Of a stretch of DNA of 62,000 bases, positions 24,226-34,799 are shown one piece after another. A model generated the notes under the pieces. It was not told the DNA's origin and ran no database searches. It saw nothing but the letters and a program-made list of their open reading frames with translations. Every line of letters begins with the position of its first letter. The first letter of the stretch is position 1. Source of the DNA: Mesostigma viride (lineage: Eukaryota > Streptophyta > Mesostigmatophyceae > Mesostigmatales > Mesostigmataceae); NCBI GenBank assembly GCA_009746045.1, contig RPFO01000240.1, forward strand, positions 257,501-319,500, in the 5' to 3' direction. The position numbers and the translations under genes were made by a program.

Positions 24226-25180
24226 TGGCCTTAGGTGCTCGCTGCCTTTGAGGCGGTCCTCGGGACCGACTGGGTAACTACTGTCGGCCGGTGGTCTGCA
24301 GCCCAGCCGGAGTTCGTTGTTGGGCTGCTGGTCAACCACTGGACGGTCCTGAAATTCTGGCAGCAGCGGACCCAAACGAACCGCTGGTGGCAGCACTCCA
24401 AAGAGCCTGGGACTTGGGCGAACTCGGACGAAGCGAAGGCGCAGCCACCTCACCGGCCCACAAAAGGGGCGAAAAAGGCCCCGGACGAAAAAAGTTGGAA
24501 GCCCAGCCCCGAGCAAGGGGAAGGCCGCGGGGGATGTGAGGGAGCAGCTCTTGGAGCTGGCGACCATTATTGACAAGCAAGGGCAGGGGAGCAAAATAGA
24601 GGAGGAGGAAAAGGAGTCCGAGGAGGAGGCTTTTCTCACGAAATTTAAGGATGCGCTGGCAGGGGCCGATGGAGCTTCCAGGAAGCCGAAAAAGACCAAA
24701 GGGGTGACGCTGCCCGCTTGAGCACAAGTTGTGAATTGGAGGGTGCAAGAGAGAGTGCTCCCCGAGGTGCTCGAGGATGCCAACGACAATGGAGGTCATG
24801 GCTACACTTCTCGCCAAGGAGGGTGGAGGAACCAGGAAAGCAGGAAGGTGGTCATGAACAGCGCCCTGGCTATGGACACATTCTTCAAGGAGTTGGGGCC
24901 GGCAGCCGGGGAGTTGGCTGGGGTAGGGTATCTCATGAGGGTGGTGGCAGCAATACTCCTAGTGGAGACCCAAGGGTCAGGAGGGTGGAAGGTGGCTGGC
25001 CACCTCCTCGCTCTCAAGGAGGATGCCTCCTTGGTGAGCAACCCAGCCATGAAGATGGCCCTGCAGAGCGCCACGATGATGGAGAAGCTGGGCAAGGCCC
25101 AGCAAACCAAGTTAACACCGAAAGGGAAAACCGCTCCCCCTCCCCACTGCCTCTTCCTACAATATGCCTCTAAGCGCTAC
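24226..25180 (+). pseudogene. Retrotransposon gag-like region, copy 1
   Basis: Acidic and basic gag-like protein in several frames: an N-terminal part with VLGTDWVTTVGRW and LAAADPNEPLVAAL, a Glu-rich stretch (EEEEKESEEEAF), then VVMNSALAMDTFFKELGPAAGELAG and NPAMKMALQSATMMEKLGKAQQ. The same blocks occur in the minus-strand copy at 35.9-36.9 kb and, partly, at 52.84 kb, which shows they belong to the element. No zinc knuckle was seen. Confidence 0.65.
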
Positions 25181-26871
25181 GTGGGGGAGAGTGAGGTCAG
25201 CACGCAGACGCCAGCGTGCAACTCGCCGCTGCCGGACCTTCACTGTACAACACAAGGTGATTACGTGGTTCAATCGGCTATGGCGCGGGGGGACAGACCC
25301 TTGATACGCCTAATTCTGGAGGCGCGTGCTCCAGGGGAACGGCAGCTCTAGGCCCTGAAAAGGGTCAAAAAGCACTGTGAGTGGACCAGTCGCCACGTAG
25401 GCGTTGCGACAGGCCCCACAAAAGGGAGAGCAGATTTTATCAATGGGAAACAAAACAATTATGAACAGCTTTTGGCGGAGCGGGTGAGTCTGCCGAAGCG
25501 GGAGGTGGCGGGAAAGGCGAAGCTGCTGGACTTGCTGGAGCTACGATCTAGTTGGCGGGAGGTGTACGCTAGCGAGGCCAACCTCATCAAGCCAGAGGTG
25601 GCCGCCAGTGCGAGGTATTGGAATGTTACTACCTGGCCCCAGCCGAGGGTACACCATGACGGAGTGGGGCAAGTTGATGGGGAGGGCAGCGGCCGTGGGG
25701 ATGGTGGAGTTCCGAGAGACGCGGCCAAAGTGGGTAGACGGACGTTTTGGGGTGGCCAAAGGAGTGGGGGAGCAAAGCCTGCAAAGGTTCATTGTGAATG
25801 AGAAGTTGGGCAACGCACTGTGGGTGGACCCCCCAAAGACGGTGCTACCGCACCTGGGCATTTACTCGGAGGTCCATGTCAAGGGTCGGTGCTACACGGC
25901 CAAGAGCGACCTTGTCTAACTATACCATCCAAGTGCTGGAGTGGTGGTGGGATTATCAAGGGCTACCTGATGTGTGGTCCACCGATGTCGGGTTGCCGGG
26001 GCGACGGAGGAGGGTGTGGCCAGTGCTGAAAGTGCTGGCCATGGGGCACTACCACGCTGTAGTTCTAGGGGAAGCCATCCATGAGATGGTCCTCTGCCGA
26101 GGGCGCTGTGGATCCTAGACGTCAGGTGAACCGCCTCACAAGAGTGTGGGGGAGCTGACCGTGCTTCGGAATGCATGGGGAAACCCAACCGCCCTAGCCA
26201 TTGAGTACAAGGACGAGAGCACGAGGGAGATGCAAATCGACCTTGAGGACCCCCCTGTTCCTATGGTATCCATCACTAATGATGACCTGGTGGTCAGCAA
26301 TGGGCGCACATGCGAGGCGGTGAATCGCTTAATCACGAGTGCTATTGAAGAAGGGTACGCGCCTAACAACCTTGTGCCCTCCAAGGACAATCATGGCTAG
26401 TCCGTTGGGGGAGGATGAGCTAGAAGCTCTGGGTGTTGTTCACCGGCGGGATGGGGTGCTGGAGCCGACAGCTAAGCAGCTCACCCTTGTGGTTGAGCAC
26501 ACTCGTGTACTCCTCGAGAGGGGACGGGCTACCGCTGAGGCGTTGGCGGCCGTCGTGGGCCGGTGGGTGTGGCTGCAAATGCTCAGCCGCACTTGCTTGT
26601 CCATATGGCAGCAGAGCTTTAAGTGCATCAACCTCAAGGGGTGGGGCCAGCGAATGCAACCCTTGTGGCAAGGTGTGCGCGATGAGCTCGAGTGTGCCAT
26701 GGCGTTGGCCCCCATGCTCCGTGTGGACCGGTCGTCTGCCCTGGCTCCGGTGGTGGTGGCTTTGGATGCGTCTAGTTTCGGGCAGGTGGTGATGTACGCT
26801 GAGATGGCCCCGGCTGAGGTGACGGAATTAGCTCGGGGTCGGGAGGTGCGGGGTTATCCTTGGAACCCTCC

Positions 26872-28060
26872 CGGGTTGGAAAATTTGCCGAAAGGAGCCG
26901 CAAAAATACGGGAATACGCGTACCGGGGGCCTTCTCCGTTTATTCGCGTATTTATTTTAGGATACGTGATTTGGACTTAAGAATTTTTCGGGGGTATTAG
27001 CGGGCAGTGGGCACTGGCGTGGTGCCCAGGTTCTGACTGGAGGTTCTGGGCGCGGCGCCTTCAAGTGCTGCACGTACATCCGGGATTTTTACTACTACAT
27101 AGAAGTAGATGCGTACAGTTCTTTTCATCAAGCGCAAGCCTTGCAATGTGTTTGGCCGGTTGGAGACAGCTATGACTAGTAGGTATATCACGCATATCAG
27201 TATGCCAGCATATGCCAGCTGTGCTACTGACGGTGGTATAGGCTGCAAAATATAGCGACGAGGAGGTGCGGTCAGGCCAGCGCGACAGTGTGCAGCCATT
27301 TTCAGTTTGCAGCCATGCCGAAGAAAGGGCCTGAATGGGATGTCGGTGTCGAGAAGAAAGAGGCATTCGCAGATCCTGTTAGTCAGAAAACGATGTATGC
27401 ATCGAAGAGGTTCTGCTCATTTTGCAACAAGAAGCTCTCGATCCTCCAAGGCGGGGCCAATCAGGGCATTCCGAGCCCGTGCACACTTTGCCGGAATCAA
27501 AGGGGAAGGGATGTTACCCTGCGAGAACATTCCACAGAATATCCGGAACAGGTTTCTCAGGATTGCTAACAACAAGTTGAAGAAGTCAGACGCCAAGAAG
27601 CATCACCATTTGAACAGTGGAATGGCGGAGATGGGAGGGGCTGCGCCGGCTACCTCGTCCTTGGTTCCCAACAAAGGCCAGCAGGCCACCACCAAATGGC
27701 TGGTTCCCACCGACGAGAAAGGTGCCCAGCTGCTGGTTGCCGAATTTTTTTTATCAAGAATGGCATCGTCTTCCACGCGGCTGATGTTAATAAATAAGCA
27801 TATACACCAAATTTCAGTTGCAATATAACTGCATGAACATCATCAATGAGCGTGCTCATTGGGTGACTGACAAGTGGAACACATGGTGAAGTGACAAGCT
27901 TTGTTGATTACTATCAAGGCCAGTGTTTTCCACGTAGATGCACGCCCTAAAACCTGAAAACAGTCGCGTATTTTACACCGCGTATTTTACACCCCCCATG
28001 TATTATACCTTATTTTTAGGCCATGGGTTTATACCCCGTACCCGACTTTACCAACCCAGC
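26872..28060. mobile_element. hAT-type DNA transposon (hAT-2) nested in RNase H
   Basis: Flanked by an 8-bp target duplication, AACCCTCC (26864-26871 and 28061-28068); the uninterrupted copy at 56150 has the site once. Termini are short inverted repeats (left GGGTTGGAAAA; right, inverted, GGGTTGGTAAA) with subterminal AATACG-type words. It encodes a broken BED zinc finger. The 8-bp duplication and BED finger both point to hAT. Confidence 0.8.
27315..27830 (+). pseudogene. hAT transposase N-terminus, BED zinc finger, frameshifted
   Basis: ATG at 27315 gives MPKKGPEWDVGVEKKEAF and the first Cys pair of a BED finger (FCSFCNKK). The second half, RARAHFAGIKGEG with the zinc-binding His and a following Cys, is in the +1 frame, so a 1-base indel near 27460-27480 breaks the finger. 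A linker with GGAAPATSSLVPNKGQQATTKW follows. No catalytic DDE or dimerisation domain lies in the 1.2-kb element. The intact counterpart of the finger is at 54898-55170. Confidence 0.7.
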
Positions 28061-28379
28061 AACCCTCCTTGAACCTCAGGTGAGGCCATGTATGTGGGGC
28101 CTAGATCCTCGACTGAGGCCGCGGTAAGAGCCATCATCAACGGGCGGTGGCACGTAGGGATCAAGAGTCGCTGGCGCGATTTGACCATGCACATCAACGA
28201 GAAGGAAGTGCGGGCCGCTGTGAAGGGGGTGGAGCGCTCAGCCCGGAACCTCGGGACTTGGGGGAAGCGAGTGGTGAAGTTAGTGGACTCCACTGCCGCC
28301 TTGGTTTGCTTGGCAAAAGGGCGTTCCTCTTCTCATCGGCGTTGATCCTCTTCTTAAACAAGCAATGCCGCCGGTTGTG

Positions 28380-29466
28380 CGCTCTTACCTTGGTCACCGG
28401 TAGCCGCTCACAATGGGTCTGGACACCGAGTGAGCTTCAGCCTGCGGATGGGCCTTTGCGGGGGCTTCCCATGGCTGCCTCAATGGCCGGGTGGATCCGC
28501 GATTTGACTCGCGAGGGTGTTCATCCCAATCCCGGGCCCCGTCTTGGCGCTACCTACTTGACCCTACTTGAGGTGAAGCCGGCTACCTTGATGGTTTACC
28601 ATCGGGACCTTAGGTCCTTTCTGCCATGGTGGGCGGGTTGGCGGGGTCGGGCTGGCAGCTTGTTGCGCGCCTTGACGATTGAGGAATACTATTGCGAGTA
28701 TGTCGCCTGGGCGCACTCAAGGCACCTGTTACAGCCGCCAGTTGTGTGTCAATGCGCTTATGGGCCTGAATTTGAACTTTCCTCGGGAGGTGCGGGACTG
28801 GGCCTTGGCACGCAGTGTTTTGGCTGGCTAGCGCACGTTGGCACCTCCTCGTGCCCCCCCTCCCATTCCATGGGAGGCTGCGTTTGCGCTTGCTTGTACT
28901 ATGGTGCTTCAGCGGCAGCCTCGTGCGGCTGTGATGGTCATCGTTATTTTCCAGCAATATTGAAGGCGCTTGAGCAACCTGTTGGTCGGCCATGTGCGCT
29001 TGCAGCCTGATGTCCGGTTGCGGGGTTCGCAGCAAGCCGCCTTGTTGTTGATGTCAGCTAAGACGGTTAAGGGGAAGGTGCAGTCTGTGGTGGTCGAGGA
29101 TGTCATGTCTGAGACTGTCTTGCGGTCTTGTATGTGTGGCAAGGCCGCATGGGAGCGGGTGTTCCCTTACGATTATGCCCAGTTCAGCCGGGTTTGGCAT
29201 CAGGCCACGCAGGCTTCGGGGGTCAACAAGGGTGTTTACCATTCATGGGCTGTGGCATGGGGGGGCTACAGTACCTATGATTATTTGCGGCAGCGCAGCA
29301 TGGCTGATATTCAACATCGGGGTCGCTGGCGCAGCAGCAAGACTGTTACCCACTATGTTGGTTTGCACCGGAGCTTGGCCCTCGCGCTTCCTGACGCCCT
29401 GGTTCGGGCTATCGCCGCCTGCCCCCCTCGCATTTGGCGAAGCATCTTTTCTCTGCCCTCCAATTA
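28380..29466 (+). pseudogene. Tyrosine recombinase of copy 1 with upstream NPGP motif
   Basis: Starts after RNase H with LTREGVHPNPGP (28501-28539), then the N-terminal domain (TLMVYHRDLRSFLPWWAGW, EEYYCEYVAWAHS) and the catalytic part: VGHVRLQPDVRL, SAKTVKGKVQSVVVEDVMSE, FTIHGLWHGGAT (shifted frame) and GRWRSSKTVTHYVGLHRS with the nucleophilic Tyr. Box A with the first Arg is degraded. The HxxR box reads HGLW, while the minus-strand copy has HGLR. Tyrosine recombinases of this class insert circular cDNA without target duplication. This copy is inactive. Confidence 0.75.
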
Positions 29467-29551
29467 AGTTCCCTTCATTCTTGTCTGATGCGTCAATCGG
29501 TTTTTGTTTTGCTCCTGGCTTGGGTCGCCAGGGAGGGATGTACATAAGGGT

Positions 29552-30117
29552 AAGGCTAGCCTTTTTGGGCATTAAGTGTTCCCATGGGTAAGGATGGCCA
29601 GGTGAGGGCTACTTCCCGATGTGCTCCACTTATGGTTTAAATAAAGAGTCTGGTAACTTACCCTGGAGTTCCACGGTTAATAGAATCGGGGTTCTCTGAA
29701 CATAGTTTCTTTATAGTGATACGGAAGGGGAGCCGCTGATGCTAGATGAAATAGAGCTTGGTGTTGTGATCGTAATAAGGTTTATTAGGCTTCTAGTGTA
29801 CGAGTATTACGGATGATATGGCCTAATTATTGCGGCCGGAACATTGACGGGGTGCTGGGTACCTTGACGGATTTTTGCGTCTAGGTTCTCCAAAGATCTG
29901 TGATTGTGGACGGGTTTGCAACAAGCAATATATCTGAAGTAAAACTCGACGGCTAAAAATGTTTAGCGGCCGTTGCTGGAATTTGGTAGAGAGCCGTTGG
30001 CCTTGAAACACGATAAAAGCTTGCTCACCTAGCTCATGGCGGTCTCTTTTGTTTTCCCACCCGCCCTCCCTGTGTTGCCTGTTTGGGGGTAAGGCTAGCC
30101 TTTTGTCCGGGAATGGT
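29552..30117 (+). repeat. Split direct repeats B1 and A2 of copy 1
   Basis: B1 (about 29552-29690) starts GGTAAGGCTAGCC and contains GGAGTTCCACGGTTAATAG. A2 (about 29900-30085) contains CACCTAGCTCATGGCGGTCT. A second GGTAAGGCTAGCC at 30090 opens B2. The same words occur in matching order in the minus-strand copy and at 51.2-51.7 kb. Confidence 0.65.
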
Positions 30118-31433
30118 TTTTTGGCATTTTTAGACCCCTCAAAATATCATAGCTCATAGGCCACAACTCCAAATACTTCCAACCAAGGTGCTAGGAGTAT
30201 CTACACTTGAAGGGCTTTCACTAAATGCAATAATATCCCATTCAGTGATTTGCAAGATATTTACTGTCAAAGTTGGACAAAAGACGATCATTTTCAGGTA
30301 AGCAAGAGCCCCTTAGATAATAACACCTACTGGGAGGGTCAGGAACCTCAATATTAACATTGGACAATTTCATTGGATACATAGTGCCACCATGCTTTCC
30401 TTGGGTCAGAGCGCGCGGATAGCCCACCTGACCTATATCATCCGCTCACTTACGTGTGTGGGTAACGCGCGCCTATGCAGCTATCCATGAAATGCAACAG
30501 AGTTATGTATGCATTGTATACAGTCACATTGGACGGTCAAAAGTGCTGCCCAGGAAACATAGAAGTTGCCAAACCAGCACCAACGGAATGGCATCCTTCA
30601 AAGAAACACCACAAACTGAGCAGATTTGGGGCTAATAGCACTCATACAGCAGGCATAGAAACCTGCTGCAAGAGGCACTGATACACTCATGAAACAACAA
30701 TGTAGAAACGACAGATTCCCGTGCAAACGACATGCAAACACGATGCCGTACCTGGCTCGATCACGACCTTTCCGGGTTCTGCTTGCCGGGACCCTCATAT
30801 CTCACACGGGCTAATGCTTTCCAGGCATAGGCCGCCATAGCCGCATAATGCATGCATCCGCCATGATTACCAGCTTGATGTTCTGTGCAAAGATGACCTA
30901 TAAACGCATCCGAATTCACAGGGACGCTGCTGCGGATGTCCCCTACCAAAACTGGGCGCTCGGGCTGGCGCAGACTGCCCGGCCATAAGAAGAAAATCGA
31001 AATATGACATGCCATTACTCATCTGGTACTGGTGACCACGAAATCAGTAATGTTCTACCTGTATTTTCCCAATGCTATACATCTGGCCACCCCTGACCTA
31101 CGAAAATCACGCATCATCATTCTGAGCAACATTCTGAACCGTTACAAGCCGCTGGACGCAAATTTCCTTGATAACGGCACGCTGGCAGCCATATCTAGCT
31201 ACGCGCGCGGGAGAGTGAAAATTTCCCGCCATTTAGTCACGTGATACTGTCTCAATACACATTGTAATTACCAGGCGATGGCAAATATTACCCCAAACCT
31301 ATGCATCACCTTCGTCACTAAGTGTTCCCAGACCCGCCAGACAACTTCCCTCCGTCACGGGTGGCGCGGCGCTCCTGGAATTGAGCGCCGCGCCACGGGG
31401 GGTCAAACAATTTCGAACTGTTTCCGGACTACT
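30112..31433. mobile_element. Insertion of about 1.3 kb inside repeat B2
   Basis: B2 is interrupted between 30111 and 31434. The two ends show weak inverted similarity (left GTCCGGGAATGGTT...GACCCC; right, inverted, GTCCGGAAACAGTT...GACCCC). No transposase was seen inside and target duplication is unclear. It is probably a non-autonomous insertion. Confidence 0.4.
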
Positions 31434-31990
31434 ATGGGTTAAGTGAACATTCTCATGGGTAAGGATGGCCAGTTGAGGGCCACTTCCCGATGTGCTCTAC
31501 TTATTGTATTAATAAAGACTCTTGAGTTCCGCGGTTAATAGAACGTTAATCGTTGGGAAACATTCAATGATAAAACGGCAAATACCAAGTGCTAGCTTCA
31601 TCGGCATCCCCGTGGTAGTAAACGCTTGTGGACGCAATAAAAACCAGCCCGAGATGATTGCGCGCCTCGTTAGAGGTTGCGCAACTAGGTCTCTTCATCT
31701 TTATGATGTATGCCTACAAAATTTGGAACGAATCCATGCATCAATGCTCCTGCGCCTGTAAGTTTCCTGCACGGCCATGGCCGCAAATCTGCACGGAAGT
31801 CAATATTTTACATTCACGTTTTCATTCCAGTGAAAAGGGTACCCCCTGTACTTTGGTCAATAATTAATCCCTGTGTACTTGTCAGAATATAGTGATGTTT
31901 AGTTACAGGACGTAGTACACATCTGGCTGAAGACGCCTGGCTAATCATAACACGGAAATACCTACCGGCATTCGCGGTATGAATTCTCCC

Positions 31991-32050
31991 GACCAACTGT
32001 CCGCTATTTGTAGCGGACAGTTGGTCCTGTCCGCTATAAATAGCGGACAG
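31991..32050. repeat. Two adjacent perfect hairpins sharing one arm word
   Basis: 31991-32026 is a perfect 16-bp inverted repeat with a TTTG loop; 32027-32050 is a perfect 10-bp inverted repeat with a TAAA loop. Both arms contain CTGTCCGCTA. It lies in intron 2, about 120 bases before exon 3. Confidence 0.85.
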
Positions 32051-32171
32051 TACCATTTGAGTACTACTTATTATGTGGTGCATTTGGTACCCATCTGATG
32101 GCGTGGCAGCTTCATTCTGACTAACTGTTACTATCTAATCTAATCACTGTTCCTTGTAACTTGGCAAACAG

Positions 32172-32442
32172 CAAGGACTACACCCAGCATTCGATTACAC
32201 TAAAGATCGATGAATCTGCTACTGCAACCATCCGCCTGGAGGAGGGGGCCCTAAGAGACCTTGCCGGCAAGAACTGCAGCGCGTCTGAGGTGCTGAGCAT
32301 CACCCACGTGTTTGTGGGCACAGCCCTTACAAATGTCACCGAAGCGGTAGGGCCGGTGCTTGGGCTGGTTGGTGCTGCAAACGCCTTGGCAACTGTGGTG
32401 TCCTCCCTTGGCGCGGCCGGCACAGGGGGTCCTGGGCTGCTG
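32172..32442 (+). CDS. Exon 3 of CUB/HRGP gene
   Basis: Acceptor ACAG ends at 32171; the exon enters in phase 2 (AG+C, Ser), exactly matching exon 2, and leaves in phase 0 at CTGCTG/GTACGT. It encodes SKDYTQHSITLKID and EEGALRDLAGKNCSASE (end of the Ig-like part), then a hydrophobic Ala/Gly-rich segment (VLGLVGAANALATVVSSLGA) that could be the first membrane segment or a juxtamembrane helix. The chain into exon 4 (GPGLL-AGLSHLQVL) reads naturally. Confidence 0.65.
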
Positions 32443-33165
32443 GTACGTATACGTGCGAGGTCTGTGTCTGAGTTCTTGCTCGATCCATGGTTAGTGTGTG
32501 TGTCGGTGGTGCATTGTGCTTCTTCTTTACTACTCATTCAGTGCTGATCAGTGTGGCAGTCTGATGCAGGGGTGACTCATATTGATCATCATGGGAGACG
32601 CCAATCAGCAGCATGAACAATGTTGTCCTGGATGAACATAGTTTGTTATAGCAAAATCAACGTCTTGGGTCTCCATGATTGGTACCACGCTATAAGGACG
32701 CTTCTTATAGTCTCACTATAGATGAGCTGGCTGCCGATTTTTCGGCGGTTGACCCGGTTACCTAGGCTGATATATTGGCACGGCCTTGGCGGGGGGCTAA
32801 GTTGCGTTATCAGATTTCTTTGAAAACAGTTTAGTGCAGTGGTCCGAGAGAGGCCGCCGTAGGCGGCTGGGACAGCCGCCGGTTTCAAGTCCCACCGGCC
32901 GCGCACATGGCAGGCGTTGGACAATCAAATCATAAATTAAATACATAATAATGGGGATTAGTGGGCTCGCTGCTCTTGGTCAGTCCGCACGCCACTCGTC
33001 TTCAAGCTCCGGTACAGAAATATGTACAAAATTTTTAAAAATCCGGCGTCACAGGCTAGTGACGTGACGGTCGCCACTTGTCAGTGGACATATTTTGTGA
33101 CGAAAGCACATTACGTGGCAAGCCCTAGTGCGCTTTGAAACCAGGAGTAGGAATAGTTCAAAGCT
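32443..33165 (+). other. Intron 3, left part
   Basis: Contains the tRNA-like segment (next entry) and otherwise nothing recognisable before the retrotransposon repeats at 33166. Confidence 0.6.
32832..32908 (+). tRNA. tRNA-like pseudogene or SINE head
   Basis: Has an A-box-like GTGGTCCGAGAG near the start, a perfect GCCGCC/GGCGGC stem and a B-box-like GGTTTCAAGTCC (one extra T against the usual form) inside a closing CCGG/CCGG stem. The ends GTGC and GCAC pair. No clear anticodon arm can be assigned, so a functional tRNA is unlikely; a tRNA-derived SINE head is plausible. Confidence 0.35.
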
Positions 33166-33908
33166 ATATCTATGAACCGTGGAACTCCAGGGTAACCAGA
33201 CTCTTCATTAACAACGAGTGGAGCACATAAAAAAGGCAGGCCACATACCGGCCGCCGATGCTCATGGGAACACTTATTGCTTGGCAAAGGCTAGCCTTAC
33301 TACCCCCAAACACGCAGGGAGGGTGGGCGGGAAAAGAAAAGAGGCCAACCTTAGCTAGGTGAGTTTGTTTTTGTCCTTTTTGCGTGTCATGCGGCCTTGG
33401 CCCGGACGGCATTTTTTCGCCACGCAAATGTTGCGTCTGAACAAATGACGCAAAGTGGCCTTCTACTTGCTGGCAGCTTACGTAAGGCTGCCGGGGCTAT
33501 TTAATAGCACACATATTGCGTGAGAGAAAGAATCTAGATTTAGTTAATCACTATGCCATTACCAAAGAAACCTACATAGACAGTGGCACTGCACATGGCA
33601 GGTTTATATCTCAACGTAGCTCCTGCCACCTAGCCAAGAAAAACTGGCCAAAGCTTTGGCCACGACTCAAGCCTCACCGGTCTCAAAAGGTATGCCACGT
33701 GAACCCTATAACTTAGCTATAGCGGCTACCCTTCCATCTCACTATAAAGAAACTATGCTCAGAGAACCACGATCCTATTAACCGTGGAACTCCAGGGTAA
33801 CCAGACTCTTTATTAAAACAATGAGTGGAGCACATTCAAAAGGCAGGCCACATCCCGGCCGCCGATGCTCATGGGAACACTTGTTGCTTGGCAAAGGCTA
33901 GGCTTACC
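33166..33908 (-). repeat. Split direct repeats B2, A2 and B1
   Basis: 33166-33300 and 33779-33908 both start AACCGTGGAACTCCAGGGTA and run in parallel to GGCAAAGGCTAG (B repeats). 33330-33540 matches 37722-37930 (A repeat), sharing GTCCTTTTTGCGTGTCAT and TTGCGTCTGAACAAATGACG. Confidence 0.85.
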
Positions 33909-34693
33909 CTCGAGGAAATCATGAGTGGCACCCCCATGCCGCAGCCCGTGAATGGTGAAAATCTGGGCGACCCCCAACGCCTGAGTCGCATCCTGCCAAA
34001 GACGCCTGAATTGCGGGTAAGTGAAAGGGAACACGGCCTCCCAAGCGTGCTTACCCGCCATGCAGTGCCGGAGGATGGTTTCTGACATCAAGTCTTCTTC
34101 CACCACCGACCGAGTCTTGCCCTTAGAGGTCTTAGTAGACCTCAATAGCAGGGCGCCCTGCTGAGCCGGCCCAAGCCGAACGTCAGGCTGGAGGCGCACA
34201 TGGCCAACACGGAGGTTCAGCCCCTCCGAGATTCGCAGGTAATGGCGGAATAGGATGACAACCAGCAGGCCCGCAAGGCGCTGACCTTGCATTACCATTG
34301 TGCTGGCAAGTGCAAACGCCGCCTCCCATGGAATGGGGGGAGGGGCAGGGGGGGGCGCAAGTGTTTTCCACCCAGCGAGGACGCCACGGGCCAAGTCCCA
34401 CCCCTTCACCATACCGGGATAATAAAGTTGCAAGCCCATCAAGGCATTGACACACGTCTGGCGGCTGTGTCCCCGAAAGTGAGCCCAGGCGACATACGCA
34501 CAAAAGGTCTCTTCAAGGGCGTCAGCTCGTGACGATGACCTGTCCGCCCGCCCGCCCGCCTCCCACCAAGTCAATAGGGAATCAAGGCCACGTTGGTGGG
34601 CCAGCAAGGTAGCCGGCCTTACTTTCCTCTCAAGTAATGGAAGGTATAGCTAACAGGTGCAGGGGGGCCCGGGTTAGGATGGATGCCTTCCGT
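33813..34693 (-). pseudogene. Tyrosine recombinase, minus copy, best preserved
   Basis: Begins with DLTTEGIHPNPGP (34693-34664), then a frameshift, then one long frame (34607-33813): ALEETFCAYVAWAHFRGHS, the Box A region LFRHYLRISEGLNLRVGHV with catalytic Arg, LRSTKTSKGKTRSVVEEDLMSE, and HGLRHGGATHDFL with the conserved HxxR. The frame then runs into repeat B1, so the C-terminal GRW...Tyr block is missing. It therefore keeps two Arg boxes but lacks the nucleophile. Confidence 0.75.
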
Positions 34694-34799
34694 GGTCAGG
34701 TCGCGCACCCAGCCTGCCAAGAAAGTCGCCATAGATTGGCCGCAAGAGACGCCATCGGCTGGTTGAAGAGCATTCCGGCGTCCACAACCCTTATGAGCG

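Larger units (their letters stand above)
25350..28345 (+). pseudogene. RT/RNase H of copy 1, interrupted by a hAT insertion
   Basis: Begins with KRVKKHCEWTSRR and RVSLPKREVAGKAKLLDLLELRSSWRE. The polymerase catalytic Asp pair lies in ITNDDLVVS (about 26272-26298). The connection domain has LSIWQQSFKCINLKGWGQ. RNase H starts with LDASSFGQVV (about 26760-26790) and resumes after the insertion with HINEKEVRAAVKGVE and LVDSTAALVCLAKG (about 28190-28320), carrying the expected Asp/Glu/Asp positions. Frames change several times and the hAT element at 26872-28060 splits RNase H. It formerly made cDNA; it is inactive now. Confidence 0.7.
24222..31545 (+). mobile_element. PAT/DIRS-like tyrosine-recombinase retrotransposon, copy 1
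   Basis: Order gag (24226-25180), RT/RNase H (25350-28345), tyrosine recombinase (28380-29466), then terminal repeats B1 (about 29552-29690), A2 (about 29900-30085) and B2 (30088-30117, continued at 31434-31545). The 5' end with A1 is missing; the element starts beside TIR element copy B. Nested insertions are a hAT element at 26872-28060 and a segment of about 1.3 kb splitting B2. All frames contain stops or shifts. It lies wholly in intron 2 of the CUB/HRGP gene, same strand. Confidence 0.75.

Noticed and set aside
32832-32908. Functional tRNA gene
   Set aside because: The B box has an extra base and no anticodon arm can be drawn; only a tRNA-like relic is reported.
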